Source of the DNA: Acidobacteriaceae bacterium
GTDB lineage: Bacteria > Acidobacteriota > Terriglobia > Terriglobales > Acidobacteriaceae
Length of the DNA stretch: 64,000 bases
Direction: 5' to 3'
NCBI GenBank assembly: GCA_035944135.1
Contig: DASZBM010000010.1
Span: forward strand, 1 to 64,000
Shown here: one piece after another, positions 52,677 through 63,251 of the stretch
Layout of the letters: each line of letters begins with the position of its first letter
How positions within the stretch are numbered: the first letter of the stretch is position 1
Made by a program: the position numbers and the translations under genes
The notes under the pieces: generated by a model
What the model saw: only the letters and a program-made list of their open reading frames with translations
What the model was told of the DNA's origin: nothing
Database searches by the model: none

Positions 52677-53732
52677 ATGAAACTATTCATGTCCCATGTC
52701 CTCGTCACCGGTGGTTCTGGTTTTTTTGGCGGCGTACTCAAGCGACGTCTGCTGCGCGAAGGCCACACCGTCGTCAATATCGATCTCGAGCCCGATGAAG
52801 ACACCCTTCCCGGCCTGACGAGCATCCAGGGCGACCTTCGCGACAAAGACCTTCTCACGCGCACGTTCGCCGAGCATCGCTTTGACGCCGTCTATCATGT
52901 CGCCGCGCAGCTCGCCCACGGCATGAAGATGGACGAGCACCTGCTTTGGACATCCAACGTCGATGCCACGCGCCTGCTCGCAGAGACCGCCCGCGCCGCC
53001 GGCGTTCGCCCCTTCGTCTTTGTTTCCACGAACTGTCTGTGGGCGTCGAATCTCGGACATCCGGTACATGAGGAGCGCGATGTTCCCGCGCCCATCGAGC
53101 TCTATGGAAAGTCCAAGCTCGCCGCCGAGCAGCTCCTCCAGGAGTTCACCACGGATCTCGACGTCGTCATGATTCGCTGTCCCACCATCATGGACGCAGG
53201 CCGGCTCGGCCTGCTCGCGATTCTCTACGAGTTCATCGACGACAACAAAACCGTCTGGGTCGTCGGCAAAGGCGACAACCACTATCAGTTCATCTACGCC
53301 GAAGACCTCGCCACCGCCTGCATTCAGGCCGCTGGTTACGGAAAATCCGACCTCTTCCACATCGGCTCGGATAACGTCCGCTCCATGCGCGAGGTCTACG
53401 AGAGCGTCATCCGCGCCGCTGGAAGCAAATCAAAAGTGCGCTCACTGCCGAAGTCTCCGACCATTGCTGCCATGATGCTCGCGCACAAGCTGCGTGTCTC
53501 CCCGCTCGGCCCCTACCACTACAAAATGATCGCCGAGAGTTTCGTCTTCGACACGGATCGCATCAAGCAGCGGCTCGGCTGGAAACCCACCCTGACCAAC
53601 GAAGAGATGTTGCTCCGCTCCTACGAGTACTACGCATCAAACCGCGCCGAGATCGCCGCGCGCACGAATGTCTCGACACACCGCAAGCCCGCTTCGATGG
53701 GAATCATCCGCTTGCTCAAATGGATCTCCTGA
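52677..53732 (+). CDS. NAD-dependent epimerase/dehydratase, extended SDR
   Basis: The Rossmann motif VTGGSGFFGGVLKRRLL begins at about residue 8 and NIDLEPDED follows. Further features are the active-site segment with Tyr-x3-Lys (IELYGKSKLAAEQLL) and the Ser-containing VFVSTNCLWA. It probably epimerises, dehydrates or reduces a nucleotide sugar. The downstream UbiA and GT-C genes suggest activated sugar for a polyprenyl-phosphate donor. The start is ATG 52677 or 52689; the frame start at 52650 is unlikely. Length 352 is normal. Confidence 0.85.
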   Translation: MKLFMSHVLVTGGSGFFGGVLKRRLLREGHTVVNIDLEPDEDTLPGLTSIQGDLRDKDLLTRTFAEHRFDAVYHVAAQLAHGMKMDEHLLWTSNVDATRLLAETARAAGVRPFVFVSTNCLWASNLGHPVHEERDVPAPIELYGKSKLAAEQLLQEFTTDLDVVMIRCPTIMDAGRLGLLAILYEFIDDNKTVWVVGKGDNHYQFIYAEDLATACIQAAGYGKSDLFHIGSDNVRSMREVYESVIRAAGSKSKVRSLPKSPTIAAMMLAHKLRVSPLGPYHYKMIAESFVFDTDRIKQRLGWKPTLTNEEMLLRSYEYYASNRAEIAARTNVSTHRKPASMGIIRLLKWIS

Positions 53733-53906
53733 AGCCTTCCCATAAACCGAGGCCAACAGGCCTTGCGCGAGTAGCTTTCACATCCTGCTCGCGGCTCCGT
53801 TCCGAGCCTGTAGAGCGGCCGGTCTCGGCATCTCGTTCTGCCTCTTTTGGATACAACGCTTCGCTATACTTGAATTGGATAACCTTCGAGGAAACAGACT
53901 CCATTC

Positions 53907-54953
53907 ATGCCAGCAACCCAGCGCACTGAGGTCTCCTTCGCCGAGCGGCTTCGCGCGCACCTCGCCATCGTCCGGCTCGACCACTCCATCAAGAACCTGT
54001 TCGTTCTGCCTGGCATCATCGTTCCGCTCAGCGTCGATCCCAGCCTGCGGACCTGGCATCTGCTGCCGCAACTCGTGCTGGCCTTCGTGTCGATCACGCT
54101 CGTCGCCTGCAGCAACTACGTCATCAACGAAGTCCTCGACGCTCCCTTCGACCGCCTTCACCCCATAAAGCGCAATCGCCCCGCCGCCCGCGGTCTGGTT
54201 CACACCGGCGCTGCTTATGCGCAGTGGCTGTTGATGATGATCGCCGGCGTCGCCATCGGATTGCATATCTCCCGCATGTTTGCGCTGACCGCGCTTGTGC
54301 TCTGGATGATGGGCTGCCTCTACAACTTCCCGCCCGTACGCACCAAGGACGTTCCCTACCTGGACGTCCTCACAGAGTCGGTCAACAATCCTCTGCGCAT
54401 GCTGCTCGGCTGGTATGCGGTCACCAGCCTCCTCATTCCGCCGGTCTCGCTGCTCGTCGCTTACTGGATGATCGGCTGCTACTTCATGGCACTCAAGCGC
54501 TTCTCCGAGCTCAACGAGCTGCACAAGTCTGGAGATCACTCCGTCGCCGGCGCATACCGTGCCTCCTTCCGCCGATACACGCCGGAGTCGCTGCTCGTCT
54601 CAGTCGTCTTCTACGCCTCCACGGCCATGCTGTTCCTCGGCGCCTTCATCATCCGGTACCGCATGGAGCTGATCCTTGGATTCCCGCTCGTGGCGCTGAC
54701 AATGGCGATCTATCTCCACATCGCGTTCAAGTCTGAGAGCGCCGCGCAGAACCCCGAGAAGCTCTACCGCGAGCCTTTGCTAATGGCCTCATTCGCTGCC
54801 ACAGTGCTCGTGCTCGGCATCCTGCTTTTCGTTCGCCTTCCACGGCTTGAAAACTTCTTCACCCCCACGCTGCCGCAGGTTAATCCTGCACTGAACCAGC
54901 AGTCGCAATCTGAAGTGCCAATCCCCGCGCGATACTCCGTCTCTCCCGTATGA
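53907..54953 (+). CDS. UbiA-family polyprenyl-phosphate phosphoribosyltransferase-like protein
   Basis: This integral membrane protein of about 8-9 helices has the two aspartate-rich regions of UbiA enzymes: NYVINEVLDAPFDRLHPIKRNRPAARG (54115 onward) and DVPYLDVLTESVNNPLRML. The HPxKRxRP tail of the first motif is typical of decaprenyl-phosphate phosphoribosyltransferase (Rv3806c type) rather than of quinone-making UbiA. That enzyme transfers phosphoribose to polyprenyl phosphate as first step of decaprenylphosphoryl arabinose formation. Together with the SDR, the UGM-like enzyme and the GT-C proteins, a pentose-based envelope glycan is inferred. Its stop overlaps the next start by 4 bp. Confidence 0.85.
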   Translation: MPATQRTEVSFAERLRAHLAIVRLDHSIKNLFVLPGIIVPLSVDPSLRTWHLLPQLVLAFVSITLVACSNYVINEVLDAPFDRLHPIKRNRPAARGLVHTGAAYAQWLLMMIAGVAIGLHISRMFALTALVLWMMGCLYNFPPVRTKDVPYLDVLTESVNNPLRMLLGWYAVTSLLIPPVSLLVAYWMIGCYFMALKRFSELNELHKSGDHSVAGAYRASFRRYTPESLLVSVVFYASTAMLFLGAFIIRYRMELILGFPLVALTMAIYLHIAFKSESAAQNPEKLYREPLLMASFAATVLVLGILLFVRLPRLENFFTPTLPQVNPALNQQSQSEVPIPARYSVSPV

Positions 54954-56557
54954 GCCAGTCGCGACCTCAGCAGAGCCGTCAGTCGCTCGCCCTTCTGCTG
55001 GCGTCTTCCGTAATCATCCTGACGGCGGTCCTCTCTCTGCTTTGGTCGAACGCGCGACTGCTGTGGCAGGATGAGTTCCTCTCCTTCTACAGCGACAGCG
55101 TGCCTTCGGTTGCACACGTGGTCAGGGTTCAACTGCACTCTCCCATATCTCTCGATCCACCCACATACCATCTGCTGTCGCACTTCTTCATGAAGTTGAT
55201 CGGCGCAAATGCGATCGCGCTTCGGCTGCCTGCGCTCCTCGGATTTCTGCTCATGGAAATTTCGATCTACGCGCTCGTCCGTCGTCTTGCCTCCGCGCGC
55301 GCCGCGATTGTGGCCATGACTCTTCCTCTTGTCACCGCCAGCTTTCGCTACTCGGTGGAAGGGCGGCCCTACGGTCTTCTACTCGGTCTTTACGCCATGG
55401 CGCTCCTCTGCTGGTACGTGGCGCAGGATTCTGAAGCGCCGTCGCACTCACGCACTGGTCGCACATGGGCTTTGGTCGGCCTCGCTCTCTCCATTGCCCT
55501 TGCCATCACCAGCCACTACTTCGGGATATTGATTCTCGTCCCCGTCGCCTCCGGTGAAATCGCTCGCACTATCGAGCGCCGTCGACTCGACCGGCCCATG
55601 CTCCTCGCTATCGCAGCAGGGTTTGCAGCCGTGTTCGTCATCCTCCCGTTTCGTCATGCGCTCCAACCCTACCGCACCCACTACTACATCAACGGCGTCG
55701 GTATCCGCGACATCTCGCAGGGTTATCGCGAGCTCTTCGTGATGTATAGCCAATGGCCAATCACAGCCCAGCGGCTCACTGCGCTCACTCTTGTCGTATG
55801 CGTGCTTGTTTTGTTCTGGTCAGGCCGCCGTCGTTTTCTTCGCCGCCCTGCCAGCGAATCCAAATCCCTGTGGATAGCATTGTTCGCCTTCGCAGCGCTT
55901 CCATTCTTCAGCTTTCTCTTCGGTCGCTTCATCACGCACACCATGGAGGTCCGTTACGTCGCCGCCACCATCATCCCGTTCGCGGTAGTCGCTGCCCTGG
56001 TGCTCGATCGCTTCCTCCGCTCCACGCCGTTCTTCGCTGCCCTCGAGTTCGCCATTCTTCTGCTGGCAATATCGATCACCTCCGCGCAGATCGCTGCCGC
56101 CCGCGCGAGCGGAGCCTCTCTGCTGGCCAGTATGACCATCCCCTCCAGCCTTCAGCAGGAGCTGGACACGCATCCTTCCGAGCGTCTCTACACGCAAAGC
56201 CTCACCGACTTTTTCCTGGACACTTACTACGCCCGCACTCCGGCTCTCGCTCAACGCCTCACGCTGGTCTACGACGAGCCGCGCGAAGTTCACTGGCTGG
56301 GACACAATACAAACGCGATTACCGCCGTCTATCTAGGACGCTTCTCTCAACTTCGCGTCATGCCATACTGCCAATTCCTGCAGCAGGACAAACCGCTGTT
56401 GATCTCGTATCCGGACACATGGTCCTGGATCGATCAAGAGATGGCTGCCACCGGCATCTCAGCAAAATCACTTGGCCCCGTCATGCGGGGGCAGCTTGTC
56501 CGCATAAATGCCCCGTCTCCCTGCAATGCAACAAGCGCGGTGAATCATGCTGACTAA
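54950..56557 (+). CDS. GT-C fold membrane glycosyltransferase (PMT/ArnT-like), first copy
   Basis: The 535-residue protein has about 11 membrane helices and a GT-C signature after the first helix, LLWQDEFLSFY, in which the Asp-Glu pair is the catalytic base region. GT-C enzymes take sugars from polyprenyl-phosphate donors and act in the periplasm. The C-terminal 150 residues form a soluble domain (EVHWLGHNTNAITAVYL...YPDTWSW). It begins with an ATGA overlap with the UbiA gene and its end overlaps the next GT-C gene by 11 bp, so all three are translated from one transcript. Donor and acceptor are unknown. Confidence 0.83.
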   Translation: MSQSRPQQSRQSLALLLASSVIILTAVLSLLWSNARLLWQDEFLSFYSDSVPSVAHVVRVQLHSPISLDPPTYHLLSHFFMKLIGANAIALRLPALLGFLLMEISIYALVRRLASARAAIVAMTLPLVTASFRYSVEGRPYGLLLGLYAMALLCWYVAQDSEAPSHSRTGRTWALVGLALSIALAITSHYFGILILVPVASGEIARTIERRRLDRPMLLAIAAGFAAVFVILPFRHALQPYRTHYYINGVGIRDISQGYRELFVMYSQWPITAQRLTALTLVVCVLVLFWSGRRRFLRRPASESKSLWIALFAFAALPFFSFLFGRFITHTMEVRYVAATIIPFAVVAALVLDRFLRSTPFFAALEFAILLLAISITSAQIAAARASGASLLASMTIPSSLQQELDTHPSERLYTQSLTDFFLDTYYARTPALAQRLTLVYDEPREVHWLGHNTNAITAVYLGRFSQLRVMPYCQFLQQDKPLLISYPDTWSWIDQEMAATGISAKSLGPVMRGQLVRINAPSPCNATSAVNHAD

Positions 56558-58160
56558 GAGCCAATCATCGCCTCCGGAAAAACGCCGACGCACAATCTTC
56601 CCCGGCGGTTTTCCCCTGGCCGCCACCGGCATGCTTCTGCTGACCGCCGCTCTCGCGCTGCTCTGGTCCTACAACAAGCTCATGTGGATGGACGAGTTCC
56701 TGGTCCTCCGCACTGACATCGCAGGCGGCTTCCGCGAGATCGCCCACATCCAGCGCGTTCAACCCATATCGCTCGATCCGCTCGCTTACCACTTCGCATC
56801 GCATCTCTGCACCCTGATCTTCGGCGCCAACGCATTCGCGATTCGCCTGCCATCGCTCTGCGGCTTCCTCGTGATGCAGTTCTGTCTCTTCTTTTTTGCT
56901 CGACACATCGCAGGCAATCGCGCCGCCGTCATCGCCATGGCCCTCCCCGCGCTTACCGGCACCCTCTACTACGCAACCGAGGGCCGACCTTACGGCATGT
57001 TGCTCGGAGTATTTGGAATCGCCGCGCTCAGTTATCAGGCCGCAACCCGGCGGATCCACACTCGCCCCGCGCTGGTCTGTCTGGCGCTGTCGCTGGCGCT
57101 GGCCCCCAACACCCACTATTTCGGCGTGCTGCTCTTCGTCCCTATAGTCTCTGCGGAATTTGTTCGCACGCTGCTCACGCGCCGGTTCGACTGGCCCGTC
57201 ATCGCAGCCATCGCGCTTGGCCTGTTGGGCCTCCTTGCGATCCTCCCGCTGCAACCTGCCCTTCGGCCGTTCAGGCAGCACTACTACAACATCGGCGCCA
57301 TCAATGTGCACACGATCGTCATCGCCTATCGAAATCTGCTGATCGACTTCTTCTTACCCGGAACGATTCTCCGCCTCATGATGATTGCGATCGTTCTCTG
57401 CGGCATCATCGTGCTGGCGACCTGCTTTCGCCTTCGCCATCGCGCTGCGATTTCGCTTCCATGGAATGAGTTCGTCTTCCTGCTTATCCTCGCCGGGCTG
57501 CCCATCCTCGGCTATTTCCTCGGCCGTTTTGTCACGCACAGCATGGAGCTGCGCTACGTCCTCGGTGCGCTTCTCGGAATCTCCGCACTAACCGGCATCG
57601 CCATCGGCGCCTCCCTGCGTAAGGAATCGGCTTATCGCGCAACCATCGCCTGCCTCGCTATAGCGATTGTGGTCGTGGCCTCCTGCCACATTCGCGTGGA
57701 AGCCGCGAACACCGCAGCCATTCGCGCAAGCCTCGCCGTCTCACCCGAGATGAAGCAGCGTCTGCTGCACGCCAGCCCCGACGGTCTTATCTACATCGGA
57801 GAACTGAACGACCTCGAACGCGAGTGCTACTACGGATCCGATCCCGATTTCTGCTCTCATCTGGTCGCCGTCTACTCTCCCGATGAAGAATTGAAATTCT
57901 TTCATCGCAACACCGCTTCGCTCGGAGCCGAGCATGAATCGCACTTCACTCACATCCGCTTCGCGCGCTGGGAGCAACTCGAAGGCACCGGCCCACACAC
58001 GCTTATTAGTTCTCAATCTGCCTGGGACTGGACACGTAAGGCGCTCGCCGCCGAGCACGCACAGATAACTCACCTCGGAACAGCCCTTGGCGGCAACGCT
58101 CTCCAGGTCTCTATTCCCGCAACATCTGACGCACCCGCGGCTAGCGTCCTTAAAAAATAA
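56547..58160 (+). CDS. GT-C fold membrane glycosyltransferase (PMT/ArnT-like), second copy
   Basis: This is a paralogue of the preceding gene with the same architecture: the Asp-Glu catalytic signature (LMWMDEFLVLRT) after the first helix, the Leu/Ala-rich helices, and a C-terminal soluble part (LKFFHRNTASLGAEHESHFTHIR...SAWDWTRKALAAEHA). The two proteins share the motif PISLDP(P/L)xYH and the GRPYG(M/L)LLG segment, so a duplication is likely. Each may add a different residue or linkage to the same glycan. An intrinsic terminator lies 2 bp after the stop codon and ends the transcript begun at the epimerase or UbiA gene. Confidence 0.83.
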   Translation: MLTKSQSSPPEKRRRTIFPGGFPLAATGMLLLTAALALLWSYNKLMWMDEFLVLRTDIAGGFREIAHIQRVQPISLDPLAYHFASHLCTLIFGANAFAIRLPSLCGFLVMQFCLFFFARHIAGNRAAVIAMALPALTGTLYYATEGRPYGMLLGVFGIAALSYQAATRRIHTRPALVCLALSLALAPNTHYFGVLLFVPIVSAEFVRTLLTRRFDWPVIAAIALGLLGLLAILPLQPALRPFRQHYYNIGAINVHTIVIAYRNLLIDFFLPGTILRLMMIAIVLCGIIVLATCFRLRHRAAISLPWNEFVFLLILAGLPILGYFLGRFVTHSMELRYVLGALLGISALTGIAIGASLRKESAYRATIACLAIAIVVVASCHIRVEAANTAAIRASLAVSPEMKQRLLHASPDGLIYIGELNDLERECYYGSDPDFCSHLVAVYSPDEELKFFHRNTASLGAEHESHFTHIRFARWEQLEGTGPHTLISSQSAWDWTRKALAAEHAQITHLGTALGGNALQVSIPATSDAPAASVLKK

Positions 58161-58162
58161 GA

Positions 58163-58187
58163 AGAGGCTGGATCGACTCCAGCCTCT
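58163..58187. terminator. Bidirectional intrinsic terminator
   Basis: A 10-bp stem (agaggctgga / tccagcctct) with a 5-nt loop lies between the GT-C gene and the convergent clpB stop. Flanks are ctcgcc on the right and an A-rich aaaaaataag run on the left that gives a T tract for the minus strand. Confidence 0.7.
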
Positions 58188-58211
58188 CTCGCCTCAAGTT
58201 GACTTCGCATA

Positions 58212-60923
<2,712 letters not shown>

Positions 60924-60990
60924 ATCTTCACCCTCTTAAACACAAAACTTTACTCTCGTTCGATGACCCAATCCATCCGCCGGACGCAAA

Positions 60991-61018
60991 ATCTTAGTGA
61001 CTTACGCTCAAGTTTCAA
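60991..61018 (-). promoter_or_regulatory. Candidate promoter of clpB
   Basis: On the minus strand TTGAAA (61018-61013) is followed after 16 nt by TAAGAT (60996-60991), about 70 bp upstream of the clpB start. A sigma32-like CTTGAG overlaps it but no CCCCAT-type -10 does. No CIRCE element is seen. Confidence 0.38.
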
Positions 61019-61172
61019 AACCCGTCAAAATCTATCTAAAGCTGCACAAAAATGCTTCAAAACGACGAAATCCCAGATGGCGATCCTGCCGGTTGCACCA
61101 ATCCTGAAGCACCGCGTGAGTCTCTCTTGCTCATATATTTCCGTCTCGCCGCTGATCGCGCCTGAAATAAGC

Positions 61173-61196
61173 AGGGCGGGCAATGACGCCCGCCCT
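61173..61196 (-). terminator. Hairpin terminator after hsp20
   Basis: A 9-bp perfect GC stem (agggcgggc / gcccgccct) with a 6-nt loop lies 24 nt beyond the hsp20 stop codon on the minus strand. It is followed by gcttatttc. Confidence 0.6.
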
Positions 61197-61219
61197 GACC
61201 ACTGATCGAACAACTCTGC

Positions 61220-61726
61220 TTACTTCTGGCTCTGCGCCTCAACCTGCTTCGGCTGCTGCGCGTTCGACCCCGCCTTCACGGTAATCTGCTTCGGCTTGGC
61301 CTCCGGTTTCTTGGACAGCGTGATCGTCAGCACGCCATCGGCGCTCTGCGCATCAATCGACTCCGTGTCAACCGTCGCCGGCAGCGTGAAGCTCCGCACG
61401 AAGCTGCCATAGCGCCGCTCGATCCGGTGGAAGTTCTCCTCCTTCTCCTCGGACTCGAACTTGCGCTCGCCGCGCACCGTCAGCGTCCGGCCCTCAACGC
61501 GGATGTCCAGATCGTCCGGGCGGATTCCCGGAACCTCGAGCTTCAGCGCCACCTTCTGCGCGTCCTCGTACACATCCACAGCCGGAACGAAGTTCCCCGC
61601 GCCAAGCGTCTCGCCCTCGCCCTCGAAGCTGCGACCGAAGTCGCTGAAGATCGAGTTGAGCCGATTCTGCAGAACCGCCATATCGCTGAATCCACTGCGG
61701 AACGGAACAAATCGTGTAATCGCCAT
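61220..61726 (-). CDS. Small heat shock protein, Hsp20/alpha-crystallin family
   Basis: The 168-residue protein has a short N-terminal arm (MAITRFVPFRSGFSDMAVLQNRLNSIFSDF), an alpha-crystallin domain (NFVPAVDVYEDAQKVALKLEVPGIRPDDLDIRVEGRTLTVRGERK), and the closing AxxxxGVLxI/V motif (SADGVLTITLSKKPE). The C-terminal tail lacks a canonical IxI motif but has KQITVK. It acts as an ATP-independent holdase. I choose ATG 61726 because AAGGAG lies 9 nt upstream; the start at 61735 would sit directly on that site, and 61750 would be too long. It is upstream of clpB on the same strand but has its own terminator. Confidence 0.92.
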   Translation of the reverse strand: MAITRFVPFRSGFSDMAVLQNRLNSIFSDFGRSFEGEGETLGAGNFVPAVDVYEDAQKVALKLEVPGIRPDDLDIRVEGRTLTVRGERKFESEEKEENFHRIERRYGSFVRSFTLPATVDTESIDAQSADGVLTITLSKKPEAKPKQITVKAGSNAQQPKQVEAQSQK

Positions 61727-61888
61727 CGTCTTCATCTCCTTGCATTCCATGCACTTATAAGGTGTGCGGGCGGCCCCTTTGCCTTGCCCGCATCCTCTTA
61801 GACGAAACTATAGCGTAATGGTTGCATAAAATCTACTAAAAAGTCACTCACATTGTTCCACGCGGAGCAATCCCGGTATCGTGGTCTG

Positions 61889-63229
61889 GTGTCCAGCCTC
61901 GGCCGCCGCCGCTTCTGCCTTCTCTCCGCCGCCGCCCTCGCAGCCCGCCGTCTCCCGGCCCACCGCCTCTCGGTGATAGAACCGCCCCCTGCCAGCGCCT
62001 ACAGCCTCGTCGCCGCCGTCGACCGCGACCGCATCCTTCGCCTTGCAAATCAGTGGCTTACGGCCAAGCCTCAGACCCTCACCGACTTCCCCGCGCCCAA
62101 CTCCCCCGGCACCCTGCACGACTTCTTCTCCCAGGCGGACTACTTCTGGCCCAACCCGGCGAATCCCAACGGCCCCTGGAAGGAAATTGACGGCAAGTCC
62201 AACCCGGCCAATTTCCAACTTCACCGCCAGGCCATGATCCGGCTCTCGCAGGCTGTCCCCGCCCTCACCGCCGGGTTCCTGCTCACCCGCCGGGAAGACT
62301 TCGCCCGCGCCGCCGCCGCGCACCTTGTCGCCTGGTTCGTCACCCCGGCCACCCGCATGAATCCGAGCCTCGAGTATGCGCAGGGCTACCCGGGCGGCCC
62401 CACCGGCCGCTCCTACGGCATCATCGACACCCTCCACCTCGTCGAGCCCGCGCGCGCCGCCGGGTTCCTGAAAGACGCGCTCGGTCCGGCGAACTTCGCC
62501 GCCGTCCAGCAGTGGTTACGCGACTACCTCAACTGGATGAAGACCTCCGCCCCCGGCCTCAAAGAGCGCGACGCCACCAACAACCACGCCATCGCCTGGG
62601 CGCTCCAGGCCGCCGAGTTCGCGCGCCTCGCCGGCGACAACCTCACTCGCGACGAGGTCCGCACCCGCTTCGAGACCCTCCAGCTCCCCCAGCAGGAGGC
62701 CGCCAACGGCAGCTTCCCCCGCGAGCTCGCCCGCACCAAGCCCTACGGCTACTCCATCTTCCAGTTCGACTGCGCCACCACCCTCGGCTGGTCGCTCGGC
62801 ATCCTCGCGACCTCACCATCAACGCCGCCGCCCCCACCCCCAAAGGGAGGCTCGTTCTTAGTACCCTCGCAAACGCCGCCGCCGAACAAGACGAGCTTCA
62901 CACCCTCCGTCAACAGCCGGTCAGACATCTCGGAATCAGCCGCTAAGTTCCCGTTCCCGACAAACACACACGCCCCCGCCCGCGCCGCTCTCTGCCGCGC
63001 CGCGGCTTTTCTCTATCCCTATCTCGACGACAAATTGCGCTGGCCCTACGCGCACGACATCCAGCACTGGGACGCATGGCCGGTGCGCTCGCCCGGCCTG
63101 CTCTTCTGCGGCCTCGCCTGCGATCGCTCCGACTACATCGCGCTCTGGCGCCGCCTCGACCCCGATCCCACCGACCCCGAGATCATTCGCAACTACCCCA
63201 TCCGCCAGCCGCTGCTCTGGGTCGCATAG
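61889..63229 (+). CDS. Tat-exported alginate lyase family polysaccharide lyase with an internal insertion
   Basis: GTG 61889 gives a start before LGRRRFCLLSAAALAA, a twin-arginine export signal; the frame continues up to a TTG at 61853. The body is an alpha/alpha toroid of the alginate-lyase family (PF05426), with YFWPNPANPNGPWKEIDGKSNP, RMNPSLEYAQGYPGGPTGRSYGIIDT, the catalytic region ATNNHAIAWALQAAEFARL and the C-terminal AFLYPYLDDKLRWPYAHDIQHWDAWPVR. Polysaccharide lyases of this kind cleave uronate-containing glycans by beta-elimination. Between LGWSLGILATS and ARAALCRAAAF lies a Pro/Ser/Lys-rich segment of about 55 residues (62806-62965) in place of the usual LWTFTLPDGR-like strand, so activity may be impaired. 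Confidence 0.78.
   Translation: MSSLGRRRFCLLSAAALAARRLPAHRLSVIEPPPASAYSLVAAVDRDRILRLANQWLTAKPQTLTDFPAPNSPGTLHDFFSQADYFWPNPANPNGPWKEIDGKSNPANFQLHRQAMIRLSQAVPALTAGFLLTRREDFARAAAAHLVAWFVTPATRMNPSLEYAQGYPGGPTGRSYGIIDTLHLVEPARAAGFLKDALGPANFAAVQQWLRDYLNWMKTSAPGLKERDATNNHAIAWALQAAEFARLAGDNLTRDEVRTRFETLQLPQQEAANGSFPRELARTKPYGYSIFQFDCATTLGWSLGILATSPSTPPPPPPKGGSFLVPSQTPPPNKTSFTPSVNSRSDISESAAKFPFPTNTHAPARAALCRAAAFLYPYLDDKLRWPYAHDIQHWDAWPVRSPGLLFCGLACDRSDYIALWRRLDPDPTDPEIIRNYPIRQPLLWVA
62806..62965. repeat. Insertion-like segment within the alginate lyase gene
   Basis: This stretch has a run of C and A (ccgcccccacccccaaaggg), a different codon pattern from its surroundings and no counterpart in the enzyme family. 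It is open in all three + strand frames for most of its length and in one minus frame (reading CEGTKNEPPFGGGGGG). Such a feature suggests an inserted short repeated element. No copy of it is seen elsewhere in the window. Confidence 0.45.
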
Positions 63230-63251
63230 AGCGTCACATCCCCACCGACGC

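Noticed and set aside
53850..53906. Promoter immediately before the UbiA gene (TATACT near 53871)
   Set aside because: A good -10 can be seen but no matching -35 at 16-18 nt. The cluster may be transcribed from the epimerase promoter instead.
60924..61219. HrcA/CIRCE operator upstream of clpB or hsp20
   Set aside because: No TTAGCACTC-N9-GAGTGCTAA pattern or close variant is present in either upstream region.
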